44,264 nt of DNA from Candidatus Dormiibacterota bacterium (GTDB lineage Bacteria; Chloroflexota; Dormibacteria; Aeolococcales; Bog-877): positions 1 to 44,264 of the forward strand of contig DAHUZL010000228.1 of NCBI GenBank assembly GCA_027306655.1. The letters are read 5' to 3'. The notes under the pieces were generated by a model, which saw only the letters and a list, made by a program, of their open reading frames with translations, did no database searches and had not been told where the DNA came from. Position 1 is the stretch's first letter. Each line of letters starts with the position of its first letter. Position numbers and translations under genes: made by a program. This document shows positions 17,841 to 26,370 of the stretch, in pieces.

Positions 17841-19031
17841 TCAGCCCCCGGCGGGGCTGGCCCGGAGGACGGGCGGCCCGCCGAGGGGCGGCGAGGCGGG
17901 ACGGCCGTCGGTGACGTCGACCTGGGATGGGTCCTGGAGGTCGATGGCGGCGATCCCCGCGTGGGCGAGGTCGACCCGGGTGGCGAGCGTGCGCAGCGCC
18001 TCCAGCCGGGGGCCGAGGCCCCGGAGCTGCCCCGGGGTGAGCACCGGCCCGAAGTCGGCGACCCAGCCGCTGCTGACATAGACGAGGAGGCTGCCGGCCG
18101 GGCTGACCGCGAATTCCCGCACCGTGACTCCGTAGGTGCGGGGGAACACCTGGACCAGGGCCGCCAGCACCTGGGCGTAGCGACCGCTCAGCACGGGCGC
18201 GCCCGCGTGGATCGGGGCGGCCCGGCCCAGCTCCACCACCCGGGGGAGGCCGACCAGGGCCGATCCCAGCGCGGCCAGGGGCCGTCCGGCGGCGAGGGCC
18301 TCGCCGTTGGGCGCCACCGGCGCGGCCAGCCCGGCCCGGACGTCGACCAGGATCGGGGTCCACATCTGGAGCGCGATCGCGACCCGGTCGGGCCAGACCA
18401 CGCGCACCGACGCGGCGCGGACCCCGGGGAGCTGGAGCACCCCGCGCTCGACCGTGCCGGCGCCGACGAACAGCATGCTCTCCCCCCGGGTGAGCCCGCT
18501 GGCCGCGACCACCGACCGGGTGGAGAGCGCGCCGGCTCCCACCACGGTGACCCGCTGGAGATGGAACAGGGGCAGGGCGAGGACCACCAGGGCGGTGACC
18601 AGGGCCGCGAACCCGACCAGGGCAGCCCGGCGCAGCAGGAGCGCCTGCTCCGACCACCAGACCAGCAGTCCGACCGGTTGCGGGGCCGAGGCCCGCACCC
18701 GCCGAAACGTCCGCCGGGCGTCGCGCCGTGCCTCCCGGCGGGCGTCCCGGCGCCGGTCCAGCTCGGCGGCCGCGTCGGACCCGAGCCGCTCCCACCACGC
18801 CGGGGCCGGGCGCCGCCGTCCGCCGGGAGCGATCGGGCGGGCCCGGGCCCCGAGCGGGCGCCCGCGGGGGAGACGGCGGCCGGGGGGGGCGGACCGGCGC
18901 GCAGGCACCTCGTCCGGGACCATCTCCCAGAGCCGGCTCGGGCGCAGGGTCGGTGGGGGGCCGGACCGCGACCGCCGCCCGGAGCGGGGGGGCCGCGGGG
19001 GGCGCCATCCTGGCGGCCCGAGATCGGTCAT
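17841..19031 (-). CDS. ftsQ: Cell division protein FtsQ/DivIB with long basic N-terminus
   Basis: Bitopic divisome protein. From the ATG at 19031 it is 396 residues. The cytoplasmic N-terminus is unusually long (about 150 residues) and rich in Arg and Pro, with a charged stretch DRRRDARREARRDARR. One membrane helix follows (AALVGFAALVTALVVLALPL), then the POTRA domain starting FHLQRVTVVGAGALSTRSVVAASGL...GESMLFV and the FtsQ beta domain (VRAASVRVVWPDRVAIAL...PRVVEL). Lies between the toxin/antitoxin remnant and ftsA. The identity rests on the POTRA block plus position in the dcw cluster. Confidence 0.88.
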   Translation of the reverse strand: MTDLGPPGWRPPRPPRSGRRSRSGPPPTLRPSRLWEMVPDEVPARRSAPPGRRLPRGRPLGARARPIAPGGRRRPAPAWWERLGSDAAAELDRRRDARREARRDARRTFRRVRASAPQPVGLLVWWSEQALLLRRAALVGFAALVTALVVLALPLFHLQRVTVVGAGALSTRSVVAASGLTRGESMLFVGAGTVERGVLQLPGVRAASVRVVWPDRVAIALQMWTPILVDVRAGLAAPVAPNGEALAAGRPLAALGSALVGLPRVVELGRAAPIHAGAPVLSGRYAQVLAALVQVFPRTYGVTVREFAVSPAGSLLVYVSSGWVADFGPVLTPGQLRGLGPRLEALRTLATRVDLAHAGIAAIDLQDPSQVDVTDGRPASPPLGGPPVLRASPAGG

Positions 19032-19216
19032 GGCGGTCCTCGGCGAGGGCGTGGAGAGGATGAGGAGCGCCGGTCCGGCCGCCGCGTGGCCGCAGCCGTC
19101 CGACCCCTGTACGGTGGCGCATCCGCGCCCGCGATGCAAGCGCCGGGACGGCGGGCAGGTCCCGACCGGGAGCGCGCGGCTGCCAACCGGGAGGCCGCCA
19201 GCACCGGCGGGAGGAG

Positions 19217-19632
19217 TCAGGGGAGCAGCGAGAGCACCCTGCAGTGCCGCGGGCGGACGGCGGCGAAGTGGCGTCGGTCAAGGGTGATGACGGTGGGCGT
19301 CTGCAAACGCTCCGCGAGCGCCACCAGCGATGCATCCGTGCCACCGAGGGGGAAGTCCCCGTCCTGGACCCCCAGCTCTCCGATCCGCTCCCCGTCGCTG
19401 GGGGTTGGAGCCTCAACCGCCATGGTCGCGAGTCCCCCAGGAAGCGCGCCTCGGCGGCGGGGCCCATCCGGGTTCCGATGAAGTACGTCACCTCCGCGAT
19501 GACGAGCACGGGAATGACGAGGTGGATCCCCTCGCGTGCCAGCACGTCGATCGCGGCCGCATGTCCAGCGTCGTCGAGATCAGCGGCTGCGGAGAGAGGT
19601 CCCGAGTCCACGACCGCGATCAGCGGGTCCAT
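19217..19632 (-). pseudogene. PIN-domain (VapC-like) toxin, frameshifted
   Basis: The 5' half begins MDPLIAVVDSGPLSAAADLDD, with the first PIN acidic residue in VVDSGPL, and runs through VIPVLVIAEVTYFIGTRMGPAAEARFLGDS. The reading then continues only in another frame: VEAPTPSDGERIGELG...GGTDASLVALAERL, with TDAS and TVITLDRRHFAAVRP supplying the remaining PIN acidic motifs, ending at 19217. The shift lies near 19430-19440 (one base lost or two gained). Joined, the product would be about 138 residues, normal for a VapC ribonuclease. Either a dead gene or an assembly error. The start overlaps a small upstream ORF that looks like the antitoxin. It sits between murC and ftsQ, an unusual place for a toxin/antitoxin pair. 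Confidence 0.8.
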
Positions 19633-19760
19633 TCCCTCGTTATGAGGTCGTCCATGGTCCGTGCGGTATGGCGAGCGCCGCTCCTGCCGAGGTCGGCGAA
19701 TGGCAGAGGGCGGCCTCCGCCTACCAAGCCGAGGTGGGCTGCCAGATCCTCACGGGTCAC
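19620..19760 (-). CDS. Small ORF, probable partner antitoxin of the PIN toxin
   Basis: A GTG at 19758-19760 opens a 46-codon frame (MTREDLAAHLGLVGGG at its start, HTARTMDDLITREWTR at its end) that overlaps the PIN start codon by 13 nt. Position, overlap and the C-terminal acidic/basic helix ending in a Trp are like the toxin-binding tails of VapB-type antitoxins. It is short for one with a complete DNA-binding domain (usually 70-90 residues), and an in-frame stop lies just upstream. It may itself be a 5'-truncated remnant. A GGAG touches the start codon, a poor ribosome site. Confidence 0.5.
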   Translation of the reverse strand: MTREDLAAHLGLVGGGRPLPFADLGRSGARHTARTMDDLITREWTR

Positions 19761-19778
19761 TCCGGAGACCGAGGTCGC

Positions 19779-21341
19779 TCAGCGCGGAACAGGCCGTCGG
19801 GCGGGCGCCTGGTCCCGGCCGCGCGGCTGGTCGTGCGGCTGGGCGGGTCGAGTGGACGGCCGATGGCCGGGCGCGACCGCGTCCCCGCCGGCGCCGCCGA
19901 GCGCGCGGAGGATCCGCTCCGCGCAGCCGTCGAAGCCGCGCACCGAGGCACAGCACACGACGTCACCCGGCTGTGCCTCCTCGACCACCGTTCGCACCGC
20001 CTCGGCGCTGTCCGCCACCACGGCGGTGCGCGGGCCCACCACCAGGGCGGCCACGTCGGCGCTGCTGACGGAGCCGGCGCGGTGGCGCTCGCGCGCGGTC
20101 TCGACGGGGCCGAGGAGGAGGCGGTCGGCCTCCTCGAACGCATCCCGGTAGGCGCCGAGGAGGGCCCGGGTGCGCGAGAAGGTGTGGGGGACGTAGACGC
20201 AGACCAGCCGCGCCCGAGGACCGAACCGGCGGCGCAGGCCGGCGAGGCTGGCCGCGACCTCGGTGGGGTGGTGGGCGTAGTCGTCGACCACCGCGACCCC
20301 GCGGGCGGTGCCGATCCACTCCAGGCGGCGGGCGAGCCCCCGGTAGCCGCGGGCCGCGGCCGCCGCCGCAGGCGGCGCGACCCCCACCGCCTGCGCCATC
20401 GCCAGGGCGACCAGGGTGTCGGTCGCACCGGCGGCCCCGAAGAGCGGGACCCGGGCCTCCACGTCGGGCCCGGCGGGCGGCCGGATCCGGAGCCGTGTCA
20501 GCCCGCGGGCCACCGTGGGCTCGGCGGCGAGCCGCCAGTCGCCCTCCCGGAGCCCGACGGTCACCACCGGGCAGGAGGCCGCCGGGGCCAGCGCCCGGGC
20601 CTCAGGGTCGTCCCGGTTCACCACCAGACGGCCGTCCCGGGGCAGCCCGCGGACCAGCCGGGCGAACGGGCGGCGGTAGTGGAGGAGGTCGGGATAGACG
20701 TCGGGGTGGTCGAGCTCCAGGTTGAGCAGGCCGACCACGCAGGGGTCCCACCAGAGGAACTTCGCGCGCCGGTCGCGCGCGGTGGTGGTGTACTCGTCAC
20801 CCTCGAAGACGAAGGGGCCGTCCCGTCCCCCCAGCCGGGCGGCCACCCCGAATCCGCGCGCGGTGGCCCCGAGTCGGAAGCCGGGGTCCAGCCCGGCCCG
20901 GTCGAGCACGTGGGCGAGCAGGCTGGCGGTGGTGGTCTTGCCGTGGGTGCCCGCCACCACCACCCGGCGCCGGTCGGCGGTCAGGCCGAGGTAGGCGGCC
21001 GCCTCGCTGACCTCGGGGAGGCCGGCCCGCCGCGCCGCCGCCCACTCCACGTTGCCGCGCCGGACCTGGTTGCCGACCACGAGCAGGTCCACCGGGCCGT
21101 GGCGGACCAGGTTGTCCGGGTGGTGGCGGCCATCGACCGCGATCCCCTCGCGCCGGAGCAGCTCGGTCGTCGGCGGGTAGGCGTCCTGGTCGGACCCGCT
21201 CACCCGGCGGCCCTCCGCTCGGGCCAGGAGGGCGAGACCGGAGACGGCGTAGCCGCAGATCCCGAGCAGGTGCCAGTGGGCGCCTGGGCGGAACAGCGGA
21301 GCCGGGAGCGTCGCGGCGTCCGCCGCCCGGCCGGCGGTCAC
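19779..21341 (-). CDS. Mur ligase in the murC position, Mpl-like
   Basis: ATP-dependent ligase of the MurC/Mpl family, 520 residues, GTG start overlapping the murG stop (GTGA). The N-terminal Rossmann motif reads HLLGICGYAVSGLALLARAEG, then VSGSDQDAYPPTTELL. The P-loop GTHGKTT is at 131-137; later come FEGDEYTTTARDRRAKF, LNLELDHPDVYPDL, NRDD and DDYAHHPTEVAASL. The LGICG opening, YPP motif, PGFRLG segment, the EGDEY/RRAKF block and NLELDHPDVY match Mpl (UDP-MurNAc:L-Ala-D-Glu-mDAP ligase, recycling) better than classic MurC (IGIGGIGMSG). From context it would be expected to add L-Ala to UDP-MurNAc. Whether it does MurC, Mpl or both reactions is open. The last 35 or so residues are a Pro/Arg-rich extension. 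Confidence 0.85.
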   Translation of the reverse strand: MTAGRAADAATLPAPLFRPGAHWHLLGICGYAVSGLALLARAEGRRVSGSDQDAYPPTTELLRREGIAVDGRHHPDNLVRHGPVDLLVVGNQVRRGNVEWAAARRAGLPEVSEAAAYLGLTADRRRVVVAGTHGKTTTASLLAHVLDRAGLDPGFRLGATARGFGVAARLGGRDGPFVFEGDEYTTTARDRRAKFLWWDPCVVGLLNLELDHPDVYPDLLHYRRPFARLVRGLPRDGRLVVNRDDPEARALAPAASCPVVTVGLREGDWRLAAEPTVARGLTRLRIRPPAGPDVEARVPLFGAAGATDTLVALAMAQAVGVAPPAAAAAARGYRGLARRLEWIGTARGVAVVDDYAHHPTEVAASLAGLRRRFGPRARLVCVYVPHTFSRTRALLGAYRDAFEEADRLLLGPVETARERHRAGSVSSADVAALVVGPRTAVVADSAEAVRTVVEEAQPGDVVCCASVRGFDGCAERILRALGGAGGDAVAPGHRPSTRPAQPHDQPRGRDQAPARRPVPR

Positions 21342-22420
21342 CCCAGCACCAGCGACTGCAGCAGCGCCACCACCGCCCCGGCCGCGTCGGGCCGGCCGAA
21401 GGCCCCGCTGGCGGCCGCCATCCCGGCCCAGCGGTCGGGGTCGTCCACGATCCCGGCCACCGCCGCCAGGAGGGCGGGCCCGGTGCAGTCCGGGTCGGCG
21501 AGGAGCGCGGCCGCGCCCGCCTCCACCAGGGGGCGGGCGTTGGCCAGCTGGTGGGCGCCGGCGTGCGGGTACGGGACCAGCACCATCGGCCGCCCGCAGG
21601 CCGCCACCTCGGCGATCGAGCTGCCGCCGGCGCGCATCACCACCAGGTCGGCGGCGACGATCGCCGACCCGATCGTGTCGGTGGCCGCCAGCGGGCGGTA
21701 GCGGTCCCGCACCCCGGCCGCCAGCCCGGTCCGCACCCGCTCGGCCGCGTCGGCGTCCGCGCGCCCGGTGAGGTGGGTGACGGTGAGCGAGGGTCGGCCG
21801 CCGAGCAACGAGGGGAGCGCCTCCCAGCAGGCCGCGTTGAGCCGGTGTGCTCCCTGGGAGCCGCCCATCACGAGGAGCCGGGTCGGGGGCCCGACCAGCG
21901 GGGCGGGCAGCCGCCGAGCCACCTCGGCCCGGATCGGGTTGCCGGTCCAGACCACCCGGGCGCCGGGGAGGAGCCGCTGCGTCTCCCGGTAGGCGGAGGC
22001 CACCACCCAGGCCCGGCGCGCGAGCCGGGCCACGGTCCGGCCGGGGCGGGCGTTCTGCTCCAGCAGCACGACCGGGACCCGAGCCCGGATCGACGCCAGC
22101 GCCACCGGCAGGCACACGTACCCGCCCGCCGCCACCACCGCCTCCGCCCGGGTGGAGCGCAGCACGCGGGCGGCGACGCGGTAGGCGGTGGGCAGGCGGG
22201 TGAGCAGCCGCGCCGTCGCCAAGCGCCCGGCGCCCGGCCTCCGCAGGGGCAGCCCCACGAACGGGAGCCCGGCGGCGGCCACCCACTGCGCCTCAGGACC
22301 CCCGTCCCGGCCGACGACCGTGATCGCCGCCAGCGGCTCAGCCTCGCGCAGCGCCTCCGCCACCGCCAGGGCCGGCGCGGTGTGCCCACCGGTCCCGCCA
22401 GCCGCGATCAGGACGCGCAC
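21338..22420 (-). CDS. murG: MurG, lipid II synthase (GlcNAc transferase)
   Basis: Transfers GlcNAc from UDP-GlcNAc to lipid I on the inner membrane face. I chose the GTG at 22420, with AGGAG 7 nt upstream, so the protein begins MRVLIAAGGTGGHTAPALAVAEAL, the standard MurG N-terminus with the GGTGGH loop; 360 residues. Other blocks: LLEQNARPGRTVARLARRA, VWTGNPIR, LLVMGGSQGAHRLN (second G-loop), and VMRAGGSSIAEVAACGRPMVLVPYP with the UDP-sugar binding Glu. The start lies 83 nt inside ftsW, which extends to 22338. Confidence 0.97.
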   Translation of the reverse strand: MRVLIAAGGTGGHTAPALAVAEALREAEPLAAITVVGRDGGPEAQWVAAAGLPFVGLPLRRPGAGRLATARLLTRLPTAYRVAARVLRSTRAEAVVAAGGYVCLPVALASIRARVPVVLLEQNARPGRTVARLARRAWVVASAYRETQRLLPGARVVWTGNPIRAEVARRLPAPLVGPPTRLLVMGGSQGAHRLNAACWEALPSLLGGRPSLTVTHLTGRADADAAERVRTGLAAGVRDRYRPLAATDTIGSAIVAADLVVMRAGGSSIAEVAACGRPMVLVPYPHAGAHQLANARPLVEAGAAALLADPDCTGPALLAAVAGIVDDPDRWAGMAAASGAFGRPDAAGAVVALLQSLVLG

Positions 22421-23606
22421 GGGCCGTCTCCTGCGTCCGGCGCGCCTGCGCCGAGATGTTGAGGAGGATCCCGGTGGCGGCCATCGCGACGGCCAGCGCC
22501 GAGCCCCCATAGCTGACGAACGGTAGCGGCACCCCGGTGCTGGGGATGCTGTCGGTGACCCCGCCGATGTTGAGCAGGGCCTGCCCAGCGATCCAGACGG
22601 TGATTCCGCCCGCGAGGAGAACGCCGAGCCGGTCGGGGGCGTTACGGGCCACCCGCAGGCCGCGGATCGCGAAGGCGACGAAGAGGGTGAGCACCAGCAG
22701 CGAGCCGATCAGGCCGAGCTGCTCTCCGATGATGGCGAAGATGAAGTCGGTGTGGGCCTCCGGGAGCCACTGGGTGCGCTGGAGGCTCTGGCCGAAGCCG
22801 AGACCCACCACGCCGCCCGACCCGAGCGCGTAGAGCGCCTGGACCGCCTGGTAGCCGGATCCCAGGGGGTGGGCGAAGGGGTGGAGGTAGGCGAGGTAGC
22901 GCTGGACCCGGTACGGCTCCGCCTTGATCAGGGCGACTCCCAGGGCCAGGCCGGCGCCGACGACCAGGGCGAGGTGGCGCCAGCGGATCCCCGCCGTGAC
23001 CAGGAGGACGAGCCCGATCATGACCACCAGCATGGTCGAGCCGAGGTCCTTCTCGACGTAGACCAGCCCCGCCACCACCGCCAGCCGGCCGATGAAGGGC
23101 ATCACCCCGTCGGTCAAGCTGTGCAGCCGCCCGCCGCGGCTGTCGAGCCAGGCGGCGCCGGCGACAAGGACCCCCAGCTGGGCCACCACGCTCGGTTGCA
23201 GGTTGATCGGGCCGAGGTGGATCCAGCGGCGGGCGCCCAGGACCGAGACCCCGATGTGGGGGACCAGGACCGCCAGCAGCAGGACCGTCATCCCGGCCGC
23301 CACCAGCCCGGCGTGCCGGGTCCAGAGGTGGTAGTCGACGCGGCTGCCGATCACGAGCGCGACGGCGCCCAGCCCCATCCAGAGCACCTGCTCGTGGAAG
23401 AACAGGCCGGCGTTTCCGTACGCCGCCGCCGCCAGGGGGGCGCTGGCGGCGTAGACCATGACCAGCCCCAGGGCGCAGAGGGTGGTGGTCAGGAGCACCA
23501 GCCAGGGGTCCACCTGGACCTGGCCGGCCAGCTGGCGCAGCCGGGCGGCGTCGGGCACCCGCGCGCGGGGCGCGGAGGCCAGCCAGCGGTCGACCGGGTG
23601 GATCAT
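22338..23606 (-). CDS. ftsW: FtsW, SEDS septal peptidoglycan glycosyltransferase
   Basis: Polymerises lipid II at the septum with FtsI. 422 residues from the ATG at 23606, which overlaps the mraY stop (ATGA). About ten membrane helices. SEDS signatures present: GARRWIHLGPINLQPS, VEKDLGSTMLV, LIKAEPYRVQRYLAYLHPF, TDFIFAIIGEQLGLIG (catalytic Asp region) and the C-terminal STGVPLPFVSYGGSALAVAMAATGILLNIS. The C-terminal tail of about 35 residues is basic and overlaps murG, so it may be poorly conserved. Confidence 0.96.
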   Translation of the reverse strand: MIHPVDRWLASAPRARVPDAARLRQLAGQVQVDPWLVLLTTTLCALGLVMVYAASAPLAAAAYGNAGLFFHEQVLWMGLGAVALVIGSRVDYHLWTRHAGLVAAGMTVLLLAVLVPHIGVSVLGARRWIHLGPINLQPSVVAQLGVLVAGAAWLDSRGGRLHSLTDGVMPFIGRLAVVAGLVYVEKDLGSTMLVVMIGLVLLVTAGIRWRHLALVVGAGLALGVALIKAEPYRVQRYLAYLHPFAHPLGSGYQAVQALYALGSGGVVGLGFGQSLQRTQWLPEAHTDFIFAIIGEQLGLIGSLLVLTLFVAFAIRGLRVARNAPDRLGVLLAGGITVWIAGQALLNIGGVTDSIPSTGVPLPFVSYGGSALAVAMAATGILLNISAQARRTQETARARPDRGWRDRWAHRAGPGGGGGAARG

Positions 23607-24604
23607 CGTCCGGGGGCGGCGAGGCCGCCGTGGAGAGCGAGCACCGCGGTGACCAGCGCAGCGGCGGCGCCGAGTCCCCAGAGCCGGAGGTCCACGCCCC
23701 ACTCGGTGAGCCCGCCCAGCTCCAGGTGGTGGTGGAGCGGGCTCATGCGCAGGAGCCGGCGGCCGCCGGTGCGCCGGAAGTAGACCACCTGGACGATGAC
23801 CGACCCCGCCTCCAGGACGAAGACCAGCCCGAGCAGCGGGAGCAGGACCAGGAGCCCGACCTCAGTGGCCGCGACGGCGAGCAGGAAGCCCAGCCCGAGG
23901 GCCCCGGTGTCGCCCATGAAGAGACGGGCCGGGGGACGGTTGACGCGAAGGAAGGCAAGCACCGTGGCCGCGGTGGCGGCGCACACCACCGCCACCCCGG
24001 TCCGGCCCTGGGCCGCGCCGAGCCAGGCGCAGACGGCGAGCGGCGGCACCACCAGCCCGGCGGCCAGCCCGTCCACCCCGTCGGCCAGGTTGACGGCGTT
24101 GCTGGTGGCGACCCCCGCGATCCCGGCCAGGCACCACAGCGCGGGGCCGAGGGCGACCACCCCCAGCCCGAGGACCAGCGCCGGGCGGGCGCCGGCGGCG
24201 GCGAGCCCGAGCGCGAGCGCGACCGCGAGCACCGCCTCGGCCCCGAGCTTCTGGCGCACGCTGAGACCGAGGCGACGGCCGCGGGCGTTGAGCCAGTCGT
24301 CGGCGAGCCCGATCGCCGCCCCCCCACCCAGCGCCGCGACCAGGACGGCCCCCCGTGGATCGCGCGCGACAAGGGCCCAGGCCACCGCGGGGAGGGCGAG
24401 GAACAGGAGGCCGCCGGCGGTCGGGGTCCCCGCCTTGCCCCGGTGGGCGGTCGGGCCCTCGGGCCGGATCCGCTGGGTCAGCCCGATCCGACCGAGGCCG
24501 CCGATGGCGAGCGGATAGGCCAGCCAGCCGGCCGCGAGGGTGGCCGCGGCGGCCGCCAGCGGGGTCACGGCCACGATCCTATTAGGGGACGAGGTGATGC
24601 TCAT
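23603..24604 (-). CDS. mraY: MraY, phospho-MurNAc-pentapeptide translocase
   Basis: Transfers phospho-MurNAc-peptide to undecaprenyl phosphate, making lipid I. 333 residues and about ten membrane helices. Motifs: GKAGTPTAGGLLF, LADDWLNA (the DD pair), NAVNLADGVDGLAAG, RLFMGDTGALGLGF and the cytoplasmic SPLHHHLELGGLTEWGVDLRLW triad of His. All catalytic residues appear intact. ATG at 24604 with AGGTGAT upstream; overlaps ftsI by 23 nt. A later GTG at 24574 is possible. murE and murF, normally between ftsI and mraY, are absent. Confidence 0.96.
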   Translation of the reverse strand: MSITSSPNRIVAVTPLAAAAATLAAGWLAYPLAIGGLGRIGLTQRIRPEGPTAHRGKAGTPTAGGLLFLALPAVAWALVARDPRGAVLVAALGGGAAIGLADDWLNARGRRLGLSVRQKLGAEAVLAVALALGLAAAGARPALVLGLGVVALGPALWCLAGIAGVATSNAVNLADGVDGLAAGLVVPPLAVCAWLGAAQGRTGVAVVCAATAATVLAFLRVNRPPARLFMGDTGALGLGFLLAVAATEVGLLVLLPLLGLVFVLEAGSVIVQVVYFRRTGGRRLLRMSPLHHHLELGGLTEWGVDLRLWGLGAAAALVTAVLALHGGLAAPGR

Positions 24605-26366
24605 CGATGATCACCTGGGCCACCTGCTTGAACGTCGGGGCGGCGTCGAAGGCGCCCTCGCGGAGGGTGGCGGTCACCTGAGGCGCGCGGATGATGCAGA
24701 GCATCGAGTACTGGGGGTCGGAGGCCGGGAAGAAGCCGGTGAAGGAGTCGATGGTCTGGTTGCCGTAGCCGCCGGTCGGCAGGGCCACCGAGGCGGTGCC
24801 GGTCTTGCCCGCGATCTCGCCGCGCCAGGTCGGCCACATCCGCGCCATGAAGCCGGACCCGATGGGGGCGTCCACCACCCCCACCATCATCTGCGCGAGG
24901 GTGCGCGCCGCCACCGCCGAGATCACCCGGCGGGTCGCCGGGTGGACCACGATCGTGGGACGTCCGCCGCCGGTGACGGCGGTGACGACGTGGGGCTGCA
25001 CCCACACCCCGCCGTTGGCGATTGCGTTGACCGCGGCCAGCATCTCGATCGGGGTGACCACCACCCCCTGGCCGAAGCTGGCGGTGGCCAGCTGCACCGC
25101 CGACATCGCCGGGAGCGGCGGCAAGGGCGCCCAGTCCTCACCGGCGAGGTCGATGCCGGTGGGGTGCCCGATCCCGAAGCGCTGCATGTTGGCGTAGAAG
25201 GGAGCCGCGCCCTCCAGCCCCTCGACGTGGATCGCGCCCACGTTGAGGGAGTCCTCCAGGACGTAGTTCATGGAGATCCACCCGTGCGCGCGCAGGTCCC
25301 AGTCGCGGATGGTGTAGCCGTCGACGACGGCGACCCCGGTCTCGTAGAAGTGCAGGGTGGGCGTGATCGCGCCGTTGTTGAGGGCGCCCGCGAAGGTGAC
25401 CACCTTCATCACCGATCCGGGCTCGTAGAGGTCGGCGATGCCGGCGTCGCGGAACAGCGCCGGATTGGTGGTGCCGTACTGGTTGGCGTTGTAGGAGGGG
25501 GTGTCGGCCCAGGCCACGATCGCCCCGGTGCGCACGTTCATCACGATCATGGTGCCGGAGCTGCCGTGGACCGCCGCCACCCGCTGGGCGAGGTCCCGCT
25601 CCACCGCGTACTGCACCGGTCCGTCGATGGCGGTCTGGAGGGTGCGTCCGGGCACCGCGGCCCGGTGCGCGGCGCGGGGCAGCACCTGGTCGTTGCCGAG
25701 AGCGTCCTGGAGCGCCGTCCGGTAGCCGGGACGGCCGGCGAGCACCTGGTTGTAGTAGCCCTCCAGCCCATAGGCGCCCTGCCCCGAGGCGTTGACGAAG
25801 CCGGTGAGGTTGGCGGCGAGGCTGGTGCCGGGGACCGCGCCGGGACCGTAGACGCGCTGCATCACCAGGGTGGTGGTGATCCCGGCCAGGTTCGCCTGGT
25901 CGATCCGCTGGGCGACCGCGGGCGACGCGGCCTTGGCCAGGTACTCGAACTGGACCGGACGCCGGAGGGCCGGCCCCAGGACCGACGGGCTCTGTCCCAG
26001 CAGCGGGGCCAGCTGGGTCGCCTCCGAGCCGACCTGGGCGGACGGGATCACCGCCGGGTCGGCGACCACGTCGTAGGTGGGGACGTTGCCGGCCAGCACC
26101 TGCCCCTGGCTGTCGAGGATCAGCCCCCGGTCGGCCGAGACCTGGACCTGGACCAGGCGCTGCGCGAGCGCCGCGGCGGCCAGGCTGGGCCCCTGCCGCA
26201 CCTGGATCTCGACGCATCGCGCGGCCAGCGCCAGCGCGCCGACGATGATGCCGGCGGCGAGGACCCGGGTCCGCCGCGCGGGGGCGGGTCGTTCCCCGCC
26301 CCGTCGCCGACCCTCCCGGCGATCCGCCGCCGGGGCCGGCGTCCACCCTCGCGACCGGCTCGCCAC
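24582..26366 (-). CDS. ftsI: FtsI/PBP2-type class B penicillin-binding protein
   Basis: Septal transpeptidase partner of FtsW. One N-terminal membrane anchor (VLAAGIIVGALALAARCVEI), a dimerisation domain starting ADRGLILDSQGQVLA, then the transpeptidase domain. From the GTG at 26366 the active Ser is S318 in GSVMK, SxN is S373-L-N and KTG is at K521 (GKTGTAS). No PASTA domains. 594 residues. The start is uncertain: GTG at 26366 lies 2 nt after the ftsL stop; a TTG at 26438 would add 24 residues and overlap ftsL. Neither has a clear ribosome site. Confidence 0.93.
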   Translation of the reverse strand: MASRSRGWTPAPAADRREGRRRGGERPAPARRTRVLAAGIIVGALALAARCVEIQVRQGPSLAAAALAQRLVQVQVSADRGLILDSQGQVLAGNVPTYDVVADPAVIPSAQVGSEATQLAPLLGQSPSVLGPALRRPVQFEYLAKAASPAVAQRIDQANLAGITTTLVMQRVYGPGAVPGTSLAANLTGFVNASGQGAYGLEGYYNQVLAGRPGYRTALQDALGNDQVLPRAAHRAAVPGRTLQTAIDGPVQYAVERDLAQRVAAVHGSSGTMIVMNVRTGAIVAWADTPSYNANQYGTTNPALFRDAGIADLYEPGSVMKVVTFAGALNNGAITPTLHFYETGVAVVDGYTIRDWDLRAHGWISMNYVLEDSLNVGAIHVEGLEGAAPFYANMQRFGIGHPTGIDLAGEDWAPLPPLPAMSAVQLATASFGQGVVVTPIEMLAAVNAIANGGVWVQPHVVTAVTGGGRPTIVVHPATRRVISAVAARTLAQMMVGVVDAPIGSGFMARMWPTWRGEIAGKTGTASVALPTGGYGNQTIDSFTGFFPASDPQYSMLCIIRAPQVTATLREGAFDAAPTFKQVAQVIIDEHHLVP

Positions 26367-26370
26367 CGGG

